From assembly GCA_020638855.1 (NCBI GenBank), contig JACKHT010000002.1, positions 372,001 to 436,000 on the forward strand: a stretch of DNA of 64,000 nt. Direction: 5' to 3'. The notes beneath the pieces were generated by a model. It had not been told where the DNA came from and searched no databases. It was given only the letters and a program-made list of their open reading frames with translations. This document shows positions 9,090 through 18,029 of the stretch, piece by piece; within the stretch, counting starts at the first letter, position 1; every line of letters starts with the position of its first letter. The stretch is from Planctomycetota bacterium. GTDB taxonomy: Bacteria; Planctomycetota; UBA1135; GCA-002686595. Made by a program: the position numbers and the translations under genes.

Positions 9090-9524
9090 ATGGATACATC
9101 CCACATTCCGGATGGCTACCACACGTTGACGTCGTACTACCTCGTCGCGGACGTGGCCGCCTACGTGCAATTCTTGACCACCGCATTCGGCGCCGAAGTC
9201 ACCGAGAAACTCGAAGGTGAAAACGGAGCCATCATGCATGCAGAGGTGCGCATCGGCGATTCCAAGTTGATGATGGGCGCCCGCACCGGCGATCGGCCTG
9301 CGCAGGCCTGCATGCAGTACATGTACGTGCCCGATGTGGACCAGGCCTACCAACACCTGATCGCCTCGGGCGCCCACTCGGTGCAAGCCCCCCAGGACAC
9401 CTTCTATGGGCACCGCACCGCCTCGGCCCGCGATGCAGAAGGCAACGAGTGGTGGCTGGCGCGCCAAATCCAGAAGCTCACTCCCGAGGAATTGCAGCGC
9501 AAAGCGCGCGAAGCGGGCCGCTAG
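9090..9524 (+). CDS. VOC family (glyoxalase/PhnB-like) protein
   Basis: 144 residues from the ATG. A GTG three codons earlier that overlaps the previous stop codon is an alternative start. The fold is a paired beta-alpha-beta-beta-beta unit as in PhnB-like vicinal-oxygen-chelate proteins: YLVADVAAYVQFLTTAFGA, then HAEVRIGDSKLMMG, YMYVPDVDQAYQHLIASGA and FYGHRTASARDAEGNEWW. Family members include glyoxalases, dioxygenases and antibiotic-binding proteins, so substrate cannot be predicted. Last gene of the operon with the deoxyhypusine-synthase-like and zinc-finger genes. Confidence 0.85.
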   Translation: MDTSHIPDGYHTLTSYYLVADVAAYVQFLTTAFGAEVTEKLEGENGAIMHAEVRIGDSKLMMGARTGDRPAQACMQYMYVPDVDQAYQHLIASGAHSVQAPQDTFYGHRTASARDAEGNEWWLARQIQKLTPEELQRKAREAGR

Positions 9525-9533
9525 GCCGATCGG

Positions 9534-10475
9534 TCACCAAAGGATGGAACCTCCGGGCTCCACCACTCGGGCCGTGACGCGCTTACCCAACAGGCCATGC
9601 ACGATGCCGAGGCCCTTGCCCAGCGCGGCGCGCCCATGACCGCGCAGGCTGGCTACCACCAGCAGCACCGGCCAAAGCAGCACGTCGAGCACCAAAAAGC
9701 GAACCCAGGCCAAGAGGCTGCCGCGTCGACGCAGGATGCGCACCGTGTTGAGCGCCATCATGTACTTGCGCCGCGCGCTGTAACCGCCGCCCGTTGAGGC
9801 CGATGCATGGTGCACGGCGCTGGCCGGCCCCACGCACACAACGCGCCAACCGGACTCGCGGGCCCGTTGGCAGAGCTCCACGTCCTCCATGTACGCAAAG
9901 TAGCTCGCTTCGAACCCACCGAGGGCATGCCAAGTATCGCGGCGAACCAGGAGCGCTGCACCCGTGAGAAAATCGCAGTCGGCGACTTGCTGGTACGCGC
10001 TTCCATCGGGCTGACCGTGCCCCCCTAGCTCAACCAGGCGGAATCCGCGGTTCCAGCGCCCGCCCCAAGCCCAAATCCGCGGGGGGCTACCCGGCAAGAG
10101 GATGCGTGGTGCGAGCAGCCCGATGGTGGGATCCTGGGCGGCAGCCGCCAAGAGCTGCGCGAGCGAATGGGCCTCGACATCCAAATCGTTGTTGATGAAC
10201 CACAGCCATTCGGCCCCATGCTCCAAGGCCCGTTGGGCTCCTTGGTTGGCCGCTTCCGCGAAGCCCACATTGGTCGGATTCTGAACCCAGAGGAGTCCGG
10301 GGTAGTGGTGCCGAACTTGCTTGTGGCTACCGCGCACCGAGCCATTGTCGACGAACACGATGTGCCCCGGATCCAAGCCGGCGGCCACGAGCGCGTTCAG
10401 ACAGCGCAAGTTTTCCTCGCCACCGTTCCAGTTGATCACGATGGCGAACACCGCTTGACTGCTGCCCAGGCTCAT
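9534..10475 (-). CDS. GT2 family glycosyltransferase (rhamnosyltransferase-like)
   Basis: 313 residues. The N-terminal GT-A domain shows VINWNGGEENL, VFVDNGS, NVGFAEAANQGAQRAL and the metal-binding acidic motif NNDLDVE. The acceptor half holds DFLTGAALLVRR, GGFEASYFAYMEDVELCQRA and a His-rich motif VHHASAS. A hydrophobic segment near residues 255-285 probably anchors the enzyme to the inner membrane. Family members transfer rhamnose or related sugars from nucleotide or lipid donors to envelope polysaccharide. Its ATG overlaps the xseA stop codon as ATGA, so translation is probably coupled, although the two functions are unrelated. Confidence 0.88.
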   Translation of the reverse strand: MSLGSSQAVFAIVINWNGGEENLRCLNALVAAGLDPGHIVFVDNGSVRGSHKQVRHHYPGLLWVQNPTNVGFAEAANQGAQRALEHGAEWLWFINNDLDVEAHSLAQLLAAAAQDPTIGLLAPRILLPGSPPRIWAWGGRWNRGFRLVELGGHGQPDGSAYQQVADCDFLTGAALLVRRDTWHALGGFEASYFAYMEDVELCQRARESGWRVVCVGPASAVHHASASTGGGYSARRKYMMALNTVRILRRRGSLLAWVRFLVLDVLLWPVLLVVASLRGHGRAALGKGLGIVHGLLGKRVTARVVEPGGSILW

Positions 10476-11893
10476 GCGGGACCCTCGTTCAAAATCCGGC
10501 GGACCTCCGATTCGATCCGTCCCTCCGCCAGGGTGATGGCGATTTGCGTCCCGGGGACCGCTTCTTTGGCAGCACGTAAGACCCTGCCGCTCGCATCTTG
10601 AACGAGGGCATAGCCACGCCCGAGCACCGCCAGCGGCGAGATGGCTTCGAGCCAGCGCTCCTTGTCCTGCAAGCGGGCTTGAGCCCGTTCCACCTCTTGC
10701 GCCATGGCTCGATTCAGGCGCGGGGTCAAAGCCTCCAAGCGAACTTCTAGGCTGGCAAGCCGCGCTTGGGGACTGCCTGCGGCAAGCCGCGCACCCAAGC
10801 GTTCGACGCGATGGCTTTGGGACTGCAGGGTGTTGGCCAAGGCCAAGCGCAAGCGCTTCTCCAATGCGTGAACTTGCAACTCTGGCGCGCGCAAGAAACG
10901 TGCTCCTGCGCTCAATCCGGATCGCCCCACCAAGCGGTCCAACGTTCGTTCGCGCGCCTGCAATTGCCTCTCCATGGCGGACTCCAGGTAAGCGGCCGCT
11001 CGCTCCAGCCGCTCGAGCAACGCTTTCCGATCCGGAATCGCCGATTCGGCCGCGTTGGTGGGCGTGTGCGCGCGGTGGTCGGCAACCCAATCGATCAAGG
11101 TCGTGTCGGACTCATGCCCTACGCCCGAGATCACTGGGACCGAGCAATTCCAAACGGCTTCGGCTACGGGCAACTCGTTGAAAGCCCAAAGGTCTTCGAG
11201 CGATCCTCCGCCGCGTACGACGCAGATCACATCCACTTGGCCATCGTCCATACGGGCGATGGCGCCAGCGATCTCTTGGGCGGCTCCGGGTCCTTGCACT
11301 CGCGTATGGCACAGACGTACCGGATACCCTGGCCAACGCAGACTGCGCGTGCGCAGGAAGTCTCGCAGGGCATCGGCATCGCGGCTGGTGACCAAGCCGA
11401 TGCAGCGCGGCCTGGGGGGTATCGGGCGGGCCCGATCGAACCAGCCTTGCTCGCGCAGCGACTGCTTGAGGCGCTCGAGCTTGGCCAGTTGCTCGCCCAT
11501 GCCGCGTGGCTCGATGCGCTCGACGATCAGCGAGTAGCTTCCACGCGGCGCATACACATCGAGGGTCCCATGGCAAAGGACTTGTTGCCCGTCGGCCAGA
11601 TCGAAACGAACTCCCGTCGCGACCCGACTGCGCCAAACCGCGCAAGCCAACGCTGCGCGATCGTCCTTGAGCTGGAAGTACAAATGACCCGATCCCGCTC
11701 GCTTGAAAGCACTGACCTCGCCTTCGACCACGAGCTTCCCAAGGCTGCTCAGGCTGCCCGCAATCCGCCCGGTCAACTCGGAAACGCCGAGGATGTCGGG
11801 ACTGGCCTTGGCTGCGGCTGCGGCCGGGATCGCAGGCCCAGGGCGTCCTGGTTCCGGTTGGGAGCCAGGCGGGGGTAGGTCAAACAGACTCAT
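10472..11893 (-). CDS. xseA: Exodeoxyribonuclease VII large subunit
   Basis: About 473 residues from the chosen ATG (MSLFDLPPP); another ATG seven codons upstream is possible. Order of parts: an OB-fold starting ILGVSELTGRIAGSL, the signature GHLYFQLKD, then the nuclease core with VTSRDADALRDFL, VDVICVVRGGGSLEDLWAFN, VISGVGHESDTTL and AHTPTNAAE, followed by a long coiled coil and the terminal PLAVLGRGYALV motif. XseA pairs with several XseB subunits to degrade single-stranded DNA in repair. No xseB gene was seen in the window. It lies in a minus-strand run and overlaps the glycosyltransferase start by 4 nt. Confidence 0.95.
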   Translation of the reverse strand: MSLFDLPPPGSQPEPGRPGPAIPAAAAAKASPDILGVSELTGRIAGSLSSLGKLVVEGEVSAFKRAGSGHLYFQLKDDRAALACAVWRSRVATGVRFDLADGQQVLCHGTLDVYAPRGSYSLIVERIEPRGMGEQLAKLERLKQSLREQGWFDRARPIPPRPRCIGLVTSRDADALRDFLRTRSLRWPGYPVRLCHTRVQGPGAAQEIAGAIARMDDGQVDVICVVRGGGSLEDLWAFNELPVAEAVWNCSVPVISGVGHESDTTLIDWVADHRAHTPTNAAESAIPDRKALLERLERAAAYLESAMERQLQARERTLDRLVGRSGLSAGARFLRAPELQVHALEKRLRLALANTLQSQSHRVERLGARLAAGSPQARLASLEVRLEALTPRLNRAMAQEVERAQARLQDKERWLEAISPLAVLGRGYALVQDASGRVLRAAKEAVPGTQIAITLAEGRIESEVRRILNEGPA

Positions 11894-11972
11894 GCCCCCC
11901 AAGGTATCCGCCACGGTGCGGGCGTGAAAGCGAGCGCCGATTTCTCAAGGGCACCCAGGCGGCGCAATCGCA

Positions 11973-13148
11973 TCAGGGACCCGGATCAAGGCCGGGCAGA
12001 TTCAGCCCGCGCCATGCCGCGAGATCGATACCAGGAAGGACCAGGGTGTAGCGGCCACCGAGGAATGGGGCGCGCTTCCCGGCGCGCTCTTGAGCTCCAT
12101 CCTGTAGCTCAAACAGGGCGTTGTTTCCCTCCAACCGCAAACGGACTCGATCCGCAAACAAGCGCCGAATCACCTGCCCATCCAGGGCCAACTCGGCGAA
12201 ATGCACGTCACGCCACTCCTTGCCAACAATCCCGCCGATGGAGACCAATTTCCAGCGAGCTCCGCCGTGACGGTGGTCCAAGAGTTGGTTGAGCGAGTAG
12301 CGCAAACCGATCAAGTTGGTCGAGCCATCGTCCACCGTGTGTTCGCGATCCTGCGCGGAGAAGAGCTCCGGCATGGCCTCGATCCAAGGATCGGGCCGCA
12401 CCCCCGTCAGGGGAATCCGCAACACTCCGGAACGCCAAGTGGCGGAGTCTTCGGCCTGCTCGGAAGGAATCGCCACCGGAGCGCCTCCCGCTTTGGGTTC
12501 GGGAAACGGCCAAACCTGGCCGGCGCGGCGCTCGTAACCCCGCTCCAGTACCAAGGTCACGTGGTAGCCGGTTTGGCTCTTTTCCAGTCGTAAGCGGTCC
12601 GCCACCAGGGTGGAGACAAAGCGCCCTTGGTTGTCGAGTTGGCGCGCCACGATGGGGCCAATCGCCCCGTCCTGCAGCAACCCCACCTCCATCAGATCGA
12701 GGGCCCTGACGCCTTCGGCGCGCAGGTAAGCGCGCAGCGAGGACTTGATGGCTTGGGCGCGCTCGCGGGATTGGCGTTCGGCCAATTCCAGCGGATTGGG
12801 CTCGGTCGGCACGGGCGCTTCTTCGGCACCCGCATCCAGAAAGTCGGGGATGGCTGGGCGGCGCTCGGCGGGCAACAAACTCAGCAGCTTGGTGAACTCG
12901 ACCCATTCGCGCTCGCGCTCGAAGCGCAGGGCTTGTTCCTGGGCCAACTCCAACTCCAGATTGCGGATGCGATCCATCAACTCGCGCTCGCGCTCCAACC
13001 AGTCCTGTTCGGTTCGCTTGAGCGCCGGGGCCTCAAGGACGGTTGCTTCTGGGGTCGACCCCGTCGAGGGGGTGGAAGCTTGTCCCCCTGCTTGGGGAAC
13101 CCTCCACACGCTCAAGCAGGCGAACAAGGCGAAGGTAAGAACCATCAT
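11973..13148 (-). CDS. Secreted coiled-coil protein of unknown function
   Basis: 391 residues from an ATG whose bases overlap the preceding TGA (ATGATG context). A signal peptide (MMVLTFALFACLSVW...) is followed by a short Pro/Thr/Ser stretch and a charged coiled coil at about residues 45-80 (WLERERELMDRIRNLELELAQEQ). The rest is a beta-rich domain of about 250 residues with no motif I recognise. Second paralogous copies were not seen. Translational coupling to the lipoprotein upstream suggests the two act together in the envelope. Confidence 0.65.
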   Translation of the reverse strand: MMVLTFALFACLSVWRVPQAGGQASTPSTGSTPEATVLEAPALKRTEQDWLERERELMDRIRNLELELAQEQALRFEREREWVEFTKLLSLLPAERRPAIPDFLDAGAEEAPVPTEPNPLELAERQSRERAQAIKSSLRAYLRAEGVRALDLMEVGLLQDGAIGPIVARQLDNQGRFVSTLVADRLRLEKSQTGYHVTLVLERGYERRAGQVWPFPEPKAGGAPVAIPSEQAEDSATWRSGVLRIPLTGVRPDPWIEAMPELFSAQDREHTVDDGSTNLIGLRYSLNQLLDHRHGGARWKLVSIGGIVGKEWRDVHFAELALDGQVIRRLFADRVRLRLEGNNALFELQDGAQERAGKRAPFLGGRYTLVLPGIDLAAWRGLNLPGLDPGP

Positions 13149-13807
13149 CGGGCAGCGGGAAGGGGACGGTGGAGCAACGGAAGATCTTCGGGGGCCTTGG
13201 CCGATTCCCAAGTGCTTGGGGTCATCGCAAACCGCTCGGAACCGAGCAGCAAAGCAGGTTCGACCAAAGCATCGGGGCCCAAGAGCCCCAACCATTCGCG
13301 ACCGCCTGCTTCCAAAGCTCCGTGGGGCGCCGAAAGCAAAACGGCCAGCGGGTCATGGACGTGCGCGGTCCCGGATCCTTCCCCCGGGTCTTGAAAGCGC
13401 AGGCGCTGGACCGCCCCATTCGCAGTGGCTTCGAGCGTCAATCCATCCAGCTCCAGCGCCGCAGGGGAATCGACCGCCACTTCCAGGGAAAGCACCCACA
13501 GGGTGCCTTGGTCCGTCCCCCACTTGTGGGTCCAGGCGGCCTCATCGAAATGCCGCCGAGCCTCGTTGAGCAAGGCGGGACGCAGTTGTGCGCCAAACTG
13601 GGCCCCGCGGAACTCCCCACGCATGCCGTAGGCCACAATCCCCGCATCGGCCACTTGGGCCGTGGGGTCAGGGGCGTCGGCGAATCCGAGCGGAGGCGCT
13701 TGGGTACGGTCGCACCCGCCCACCCAAAGGGGGGCGAGCGCGACGACTCCCAACCACCGAAAACCAGGGCGGATCGGTTTCCGACTGGGCGAAGACGGGG
13801 AGATCAA
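13145..13807 (-). CDS. Putative lipoprotein of unknown function
   Basis: 220 residues if translation begins at a TTG whose last two bases are shared with the TGA of the HEAT gene (TTGA overlap). This start yields a basic n-region, a hydrophobic stretch (WLGVVALAPLWVGGC) and a lipobox, a good lipoprotein signal. No upstream ATG lies in frame except one inside the HEAT gene. The mature part is a beta-rich domain without recognisable motifs. Its stop codon overlaps the next gene's ATG by 4 nt, so HEAT protein, lipoprotein and coiled-coil protein form a coupled trio. Confidence 0.6.
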   Translation of the reverse strand: MISPSSPSRKPIRPGFRWLGVVALAPLWVGGCDRTQAPPLGFADAPDPTAQVADAGIVAYGMRGEFRGAQFGAQLRPALLNEARRHFDEAAWTHKWGTDQGTLWVLSLEVAVDSPAALELDGLTLEATANGAVQRLRFQDPGEGSGTAHVHDPLAVLLSAPHGALEAGGREWLGLLGPDALVEPALLLGSERFAMTPSTWESAKAPEDLPLLHRPLPAAR

Positions 13808-14658
13808 CCTTCTTTGGGCTCGTCCCAGTCGTCTTTCTTGTTCTTGTTCCACCAGCGTTGCCACTCCTCGGGAGTGCCTTCCTTGTGCTTCGAAAGCGCC
13901 TCCAGGGTGGTCAACATCGACGCCGAAACAGAGTCGTAGCGTTTGGCCTTGGTGGGGTCTTGGTTGTTGATGTCCGCATCCTTGTTGTTCTTGGCCGACA
14001 TCAACGCCTTGAGAACCTCCTCAAAGATCTCCTTGCGCTTCTTGAGTTCCAGCTCGCTGTAATTGCCCAAAGCCTGTGCCGCAGCCGCTTCGACCGGAAT
14101 GTCTTTGTGGCCGAGCAGTTTCAAGATCGGCTTGATCCCTACTTCGGCCTTGGTTTTGCCCAAGGATTGGATCAGGGATGCGCGCAGGACCAAGTTGGCG
14201 TTGTGCTTTTTGTTGTCGACCCACTTGACCAGTTCGTTGGCACTCTCGGGCCCCATGTACGAAAGGGCTACCGAAGCGGCGATGTACATGTCGTTGTTGT
14301 AGGTTTGGTCTTCATTTTGCTTGCGAGCTTGGTTGAAGACATCCGCCACCGCCTTGGCCAAGGCGGCGCGGTCCTTAGGCCCCGATTTGGGGAACTCGTT
14401 CATCAGCAACTCGATGGTGGCGACCGCTTCGGTGTCTTCTTTGCCACGCGCGCCCGCATGGTCTTTGAGCGTAGCAATCAGCTCTTTGACCTCATCGCGC
14501 TTGTCGGGCAAGGGCTGGTCACCCTCTTCCCCTTCTTCTTGGATGCCCACCCATTGGGTCGGATCGCTGTTCGCTTCCGATTGGGGCATTTGCGCCCAAG
14601 CAGAGGTGCTCAAAAGCAAAAGGCTTGCGAGTTTCCAGGGTTGAATCTGCATGATCAT
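13804..14658 (-). CDS. Secreted HEAT-repeat protein
   Basis: 284 residues (start at the first of two nearby ATGs, MIMQIQPWK). A signal peptide ends near SAWAQ. The body contains helical HEAT-like repeats: YIAASVALSYMG, RASLIQSLG, VGIKPILKLLGHKDIPVEAAAAQALGNY. It ends with a tryptophan-rich EEWQRWWNKNKKDD segment that I associate with HEAT proteins of Planctomycetes (recollection, not a search). HEAT arrays bind proteins; no enzymatic role is indicated. First gene of a minus-strand run reaching to the glycosyltransferase. Confidence 0.75.
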   Translation of the reverse strand: MIMQIQPWKLASLLLLSTSAWAQMPQSEANSDPTQWVGIQEEGEEGDQPLPDKRDEVKELIATLKDHAGARGKEDTEAVATIELLMNEFPKSGPKDRAALAKAVADVFNQARKQNEDQTYNNDMYIAASVALSYMGPESANELVKWVDNKKHNANLVLRASLIQSLGKTKAEVGIKPILKLLGHKDIPVEAAAAQALGNYSELELKKRKEIFEEVLKALMSAKNNKDADINNQDPTKAKRYDSVSASMLTTLEALSKHKEGTPEEWQRWWNKNKKDDWDEPKEG

Positions 14659-14923
14659 CTTGTGTGGTGTCCAGGGGCTCAAGCCCCGCTTCCTAGCTAG
14701 TATGCCGCCCAAGCCCACTTGTGGGCCTGAATCGGGTACAGAACTTACGCAAACGCCGTGCCGTTCCCCGGCCTGGGCAATGGATGGGCTCTCTGGGCCC
14801 GTGCTGCAAGAAGACGTCCTCTGCATAGGTCACCGCCCCTAGCCGGGCACCTTGAGGAGGGTCACTCCCCCAAGGCTCGGGTTGGTGGATGCGAAGCTCC
14901 TGATGGTGTAAGACAGGCGCCCC

Positions 14924-16243
14924 ATGAAGCAACCCACGACCCGCGCCGTTTTTGGATTGGCCTTTTTGACCGTGTTTCTGGACATGGTTGGCTTTTCGAT
15001 CCTGTTCCCGTTGTTTCCGGACATGCTGCGCTACTACATCGGGGTCGATGGGGATGCGAGCTGGATCGGCCGCTTTGCCATGACCCTGGGGAGCTGGGTC
15101 GGTACCGAGGATCCGCTGCACTCGGTCACCGTGCATGCGTTCTTCGGGGGAGTGCTGGGCTCGGTCTACTCGCTGTTCCAATTCCTGATGGCCCCGGTTT
15201 GGGGCTCCCTTTCGGATCGCTACGGACGGCGGCCGATCCTGTTGGTCACCCTATTCGGCACCATGCTGGGGTATGTCTTCTGGTTCTTTGCTGGCAGCTT
15301 CTGGCTGCTGGTCTTCTCGCGGCTCCTTGGCGGGGTGATGGCCGGCAACATTTCCACCGTTTCGGCCGCGGTCTCCGACGTGACGACCGCAGACAAGCGC
15401 GCCCACGGGATGGGGATGATCGGCGCGGGCATCGGACTGGGGTTCGTGTTTGGACCGGCGATTGGCGGGATGGCGTACGGTTGGGACCTCCTGGGGCAGT
15501 TCCCCGAGTGGAAGCGGTTCGGCCTGCATCCCTTCTCCGGAGCGGCTTTGCTGTCGTTTGTCTTGGCTACCTGGAACTTTCTGTGGGCCGCCAAGCAATT
15601 CCCAGAAACCTTGCACGAAGCCGACCAGAAGGCGAGCGAAGGGCGCACGCTCAAACCCTGGTCCGCTTTGCGCGAGCTCGACCAGCCCGGGTTGAAGAGC
15701 GCCAACTGGGCGTACTTCTCATACTTCTTGGTGTTTGGCGCGATGGAGTTCACGCTGACGTTTTTGGCTGCCGAGCGCCTGGATTATGGGCCCAGGCAGA
15801 ACATGTGGATGTTCGTGTTCGTCGGTGTGTTGATCGCGTTGATCCAAGGCGGCTTCGTGCGCCGGCTGGCCCCCAAGTTTGGCGAGGTCCGTTTGGCGTC
15901 CATCGGGATGCTTGCGACACTTCCGGGCCTCTTGCTGGTGGGCTCCACCCACTCGACCGGGCAGCTGTACTTGGGGTTGTTCTTCTTGGCGGCGGGCAGC
16001 GCCCTCGTCATGCCGTGCCTTTCGTCGCTGGTTTCGCGCTACGCGCCGCACAACCGCCAGGGTTTGGCCCTAGGGGTGTTCCGTTCGCTGGGTTCGCTCT
16101 CGCGCGCAATCGGCCCGATGTTGGGTGGGCTCATGTTCTATGCCATCGCGCCATGGGCCCCCTACTTCCTCGGGGCTGCGCTGCTCGTTTGGCCCATTTG
16201 GCTGACCAAGGGGCTCCCGCCCCCCACTCGGGCTGAGGGTTGA
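14924..16243 (+). CDS. MFS transporter (TetA-like, DHA1 type)
   Basis: 439 residues with about 12 predicted membrane helices. The N-terminal half has FLDMVGFSILFPLFPDM and the conserved loop 2-3 motif GSLSDRYGRRP, typical of drug:proton antiporters. A motif-C-like stretch GIGLGFVFGPAIGG follows in helix 5. A loop of about 40 residues between helices 2 and 3 is longer than usual. The C-terminal half has a second degenerate set of helices. Family proteins export drugs or metabolites; substrate is unknown. A hairpin follows the stop codon. Confidence 0.88.
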   Translation: MKQPTTRAVFGLAFLTVFLDMVGFSILFPLFPDMLRYYIGVDGDASWIGRFAMTLGSWVGTEDPLHSVTVHAFFGGVLGSVYSLFQFLMAPVWGSLSDRYGRRPILLVTLFGTMLGYVFWFFAGSFWLLVFSRLLGGVMAGNISTVSAAVSDVTTADKRAHGMGMIGAGIGLGFVFGPAIGGMAYGWDLLGQFPEWKRFGLHPFSGAALLSFVLATWNFLWAAKQFPETLHEADQKASEGRTLKPWSALRELDQPGLKSANWAYFSYFLVFGAMEFTLTFLAAERLDYGPRQNMWMFVFVGVLIALIQGGFVRRLAPKFGEVRLASIGMLATLPGLLLVGSTHSTGQLYLGLFFLAAGSALVMPCLSSLVSRYAPHNRQGLALGVFRSLGSLSRAIGPMLGGLMFYAIAPWAPYFLGAALLVWPIWLTKGLPPPTRAEG

Positions 16244-16251
16244 ACGCGGGG

Positions 16252-16278
16252 GCCCCAAGGGGGGACACCCCTTGGGGC
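16252..16278 (+). terminator. Hairpin after the MFS gene
   Basis: An 11-bp perfect stem (GCCCCAAGGGG pairing with CCCCTTGGGGC) with a 5-base loop lies 8 nt after the MFS stop. The following sequence is TTGGGTTGGGTTGGG rather than a pure T-run, so intrinsic termination is plausible but not certain. Confidence 0.6.
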
Positions 16279-16478
16279 TTGGGTTGGGTTGGGGGCGTGC
16301 CTCGGATCGTGGGTTTGGGGCACGGGAACGGGGCCTGGAGGGCAATTGCAAACTCCTACCCTTGGATGAGGCCGCAGCGGGTGCGATTCCCAAGGCGAGC
16401 GAGGCGCCTGGGATCCCCCAAAGAACTCCTGTTCGGCAGTCAAGCTCCTAGGAAAGCGACTCGATAGAGACCCTTGCT

Positions 16479-16844
16479 ATGCAGATCAAAGCCCGGACCA
16501 CCATCATCCCGATCCTCGCCCTCAGCTTTTTGGCCCTTGGAGCGATGCCCCAGGGAGGCGATCCGGTCGCCCAATTGACCCAACGGGTTCAGGCACTGGA
16601 AGCCAAAGTCCAAGCCATGCAAGGCACCATGGACGCCCAAAGCAAGGCGGCCAAGGAACTGATCATTTCGATCGACGAAGCCGAAAAAGCGGGCTTCACC
16701 GCGGGCATCAACCCGCGCTCACGGGAGATCTTGCTCAACGCATGGCGCGCCCAAGCCCGCGCGATGTCGTCCGCCAACACGGGCAAAGACGGCAAGGCCG
16801 ATGGGGCCAAGCCCAAGACCGAGCCCGCGAAAACCCCGCAGTAG
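16479..16844 (+). CDS. Small secreted coiled-coil protein
   Basis: 121 residues. A signal peptide runs to about GAMPQGG. Heptad-like helix follows at residues 29-60 (VAQLTQRVQALEAKVQAMQ), and the C-terminal 25 residues are Lys/Ala/Pro-rich and likely disordered. No family recognised; the size and layout resemble small periplasmic scaffolding proteins. It lies 45 nt upstream of the Xer recombinase gene, possibly in the same transcript. Confidence 0.6.
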   Translation: MQIKARTTIIPILALSFLALGAMPQGGDPVAQLTQRVQALEAKVQAMQGTMDAQSKAAKELIISIDEAEKAGFTAGINPRSREILLNAWRAQARAMSSANTGKDGKADGAKPKTEPAKTPQ

Positions 16845-16889
16845 GCCCGCGCTGCGCTAGGCTGCAGCCAACCCCAGCAGTCCCCCGCC

Positions 16890-17990
16890 GTGCCCGCCTC
16901 CGAATCCCATCGTCCGAATTCGACCCAGACCTCGCCGGAGGGAGATGGGTTGTTCGAATGGGTGGACCGCTTCCTCGACATCTTGGCCCACGGTCGAGGG
17001 TACAGCCCGCACACGCTCAAGGCCTATGGCCAAGACTTGGCCGAGTTCGCCCAGTTCCTCGAGGCCTGGGGCGTCGAGCAGCCCGATCAGGTGACCCCGC
17101 GTCATCTGCGCGCCTACTTGGGAGCGGTGGACGAACGCGAACTCGCCTCTTCGAGTTTGCAGCGCAAACTCTCGAGCTTGCGCGGGTTCTTCAAGGAACT
17201 GCTTTCCTCAGGCCACGTGGCCAGCGACCCCTGCGTGGGCTTGCGCAAGCGACGCAGCGGGCGCTATCTGCCCGGCGTGCTTTCGCCCAAGGAAGTCGAA
17301 GCCTTGCTGGCAGCCCCCGACCCCACCACCGCGCTCGGTCGGCGCGATGCGGCGCTGTTCGAAGTCATGTACTCAACCGGCAGCCGCGCCAGCGAGACCG
17401 TGAGCATGGACCGTGGGCAGGTCGACTTTGCGCGTGGGCTGGTGCGCATCCTCGGCAAAGGTCGCAAGGAACGGTTGGCGGTCGTCGGAAGCCATGCGAA
17501 GCGCGCGCTGCAGGCCTACCTGCAAGATCCCGAGCGCCCGGCCGCTCGCGTCCAAGCGGGCGATGCCCTGTTCCTGGGGCGCAACGGAACGCGCCTCACA
17601 ACGCGTTCGCTCGAGCGCTTGGTGGCGGAACGGGCCCTGGCTGCCGGCATCCCGCGCCGGGTGACCCCGCACACCTTACGCCACAGCTTTGCCACCCATC
17701 TGCTCGACCGCGGCGCGGACCTGCGTGCGGTGCAGGAGCTGCTCGGCCATGCCCACTTGACCACCACGCAGATCTACACCCACGTTTCGATCGAACGCTT
17801 GCAGGCGGTCTACGAAAAGGCCCATCCTCGAGCGCTCGCCCAACCATCGATCCGTACACCCCCCGTGTCGACCTCCGAGAAGTCTCCGCCGCCATCCCCC
17901 GCGGCGAGCGCTCCTGCGGCCCCCTCCAAGCGGCCAGAAAAGCCCAAAAAAGCCCGCCCGCGCGTTGACTCCCCCCCCGGCAACGATTAA
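16890..17990 (+). CDS. Tyrosine recombinase XerC/XerD
   Basis: 366 residues from a GTG start. The N-terminal SAM-like core-binding domain (residues about 23-110) contains GYSPHTLKAYGQDLAEFAQFL. The catalytic domain has all the expected residues: Arg in TGSRASE, Lys in GKGRKERL, His-x-x-Arg in HTLRHSFATHLL, His in LLGHAHLTTTQIYTHV and the nucleophilic Tyr in that same segment. Xer enzymes resolve chromosome dimers at dif. A Pro/Lys-rich tail of about 50 residues beyond the catalytic domain is unusual. XerC and XerD cannot be told apart from one sequence. No phage or integron genes are adjacent, which favours a housekeeping role. Confidence 0.9.
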   Translation: MPASESHRPNSTQTSPEGDGLFEWVDRFLDILAHGRGYSPHTLKAYGQDLAEFAQFLEAWGVEQPDQVTPRHLRAYLGAVDERELASSSLQRKLSSLRGFFKELLSSGHVASDPCVGLRKRRSGRYLPGVLSPKEVEALLAAPDPTTALGRRDAALFEVMYSTGSRASETVSMDRGQVDFARGLVRILGKGRKERLAVVGSHAKRALQAYLQDPERPAARVQAGDALFLGRNGTRLTTRSLERLVAERALAAGIPRRVTPHTLRHSFATHLLDRGADLRAVQELLGHAHLTTTQIYTHVSIERLQAVYEKAHPRALAQPSIRTPPVSTSEKSPPPSPAASAPAAPSKRPEKPKKARPRVDSPPGND

Positions 17991-18002
17991 ATTCCCGCCC
18001 TC

Positions 18003-18020
18003 GAAGATCGCAAGATCTTC
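18003..18020 (+). other. Small hairpin with GCAA tetraloop between xer and tRNA-Glu
   Basis: GAAGATC-GCAA-GATCTTC forms a perfect 7-bp stem with a stable GNRA loop, directly after the recombinase stop and 9 nt before the tRNA. It may end the recombinase message or mark a tRNA 5' processing context; there is no T-run. Confidence 0.5.
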
Positions 18021-18029
18021 CACCCAGGT

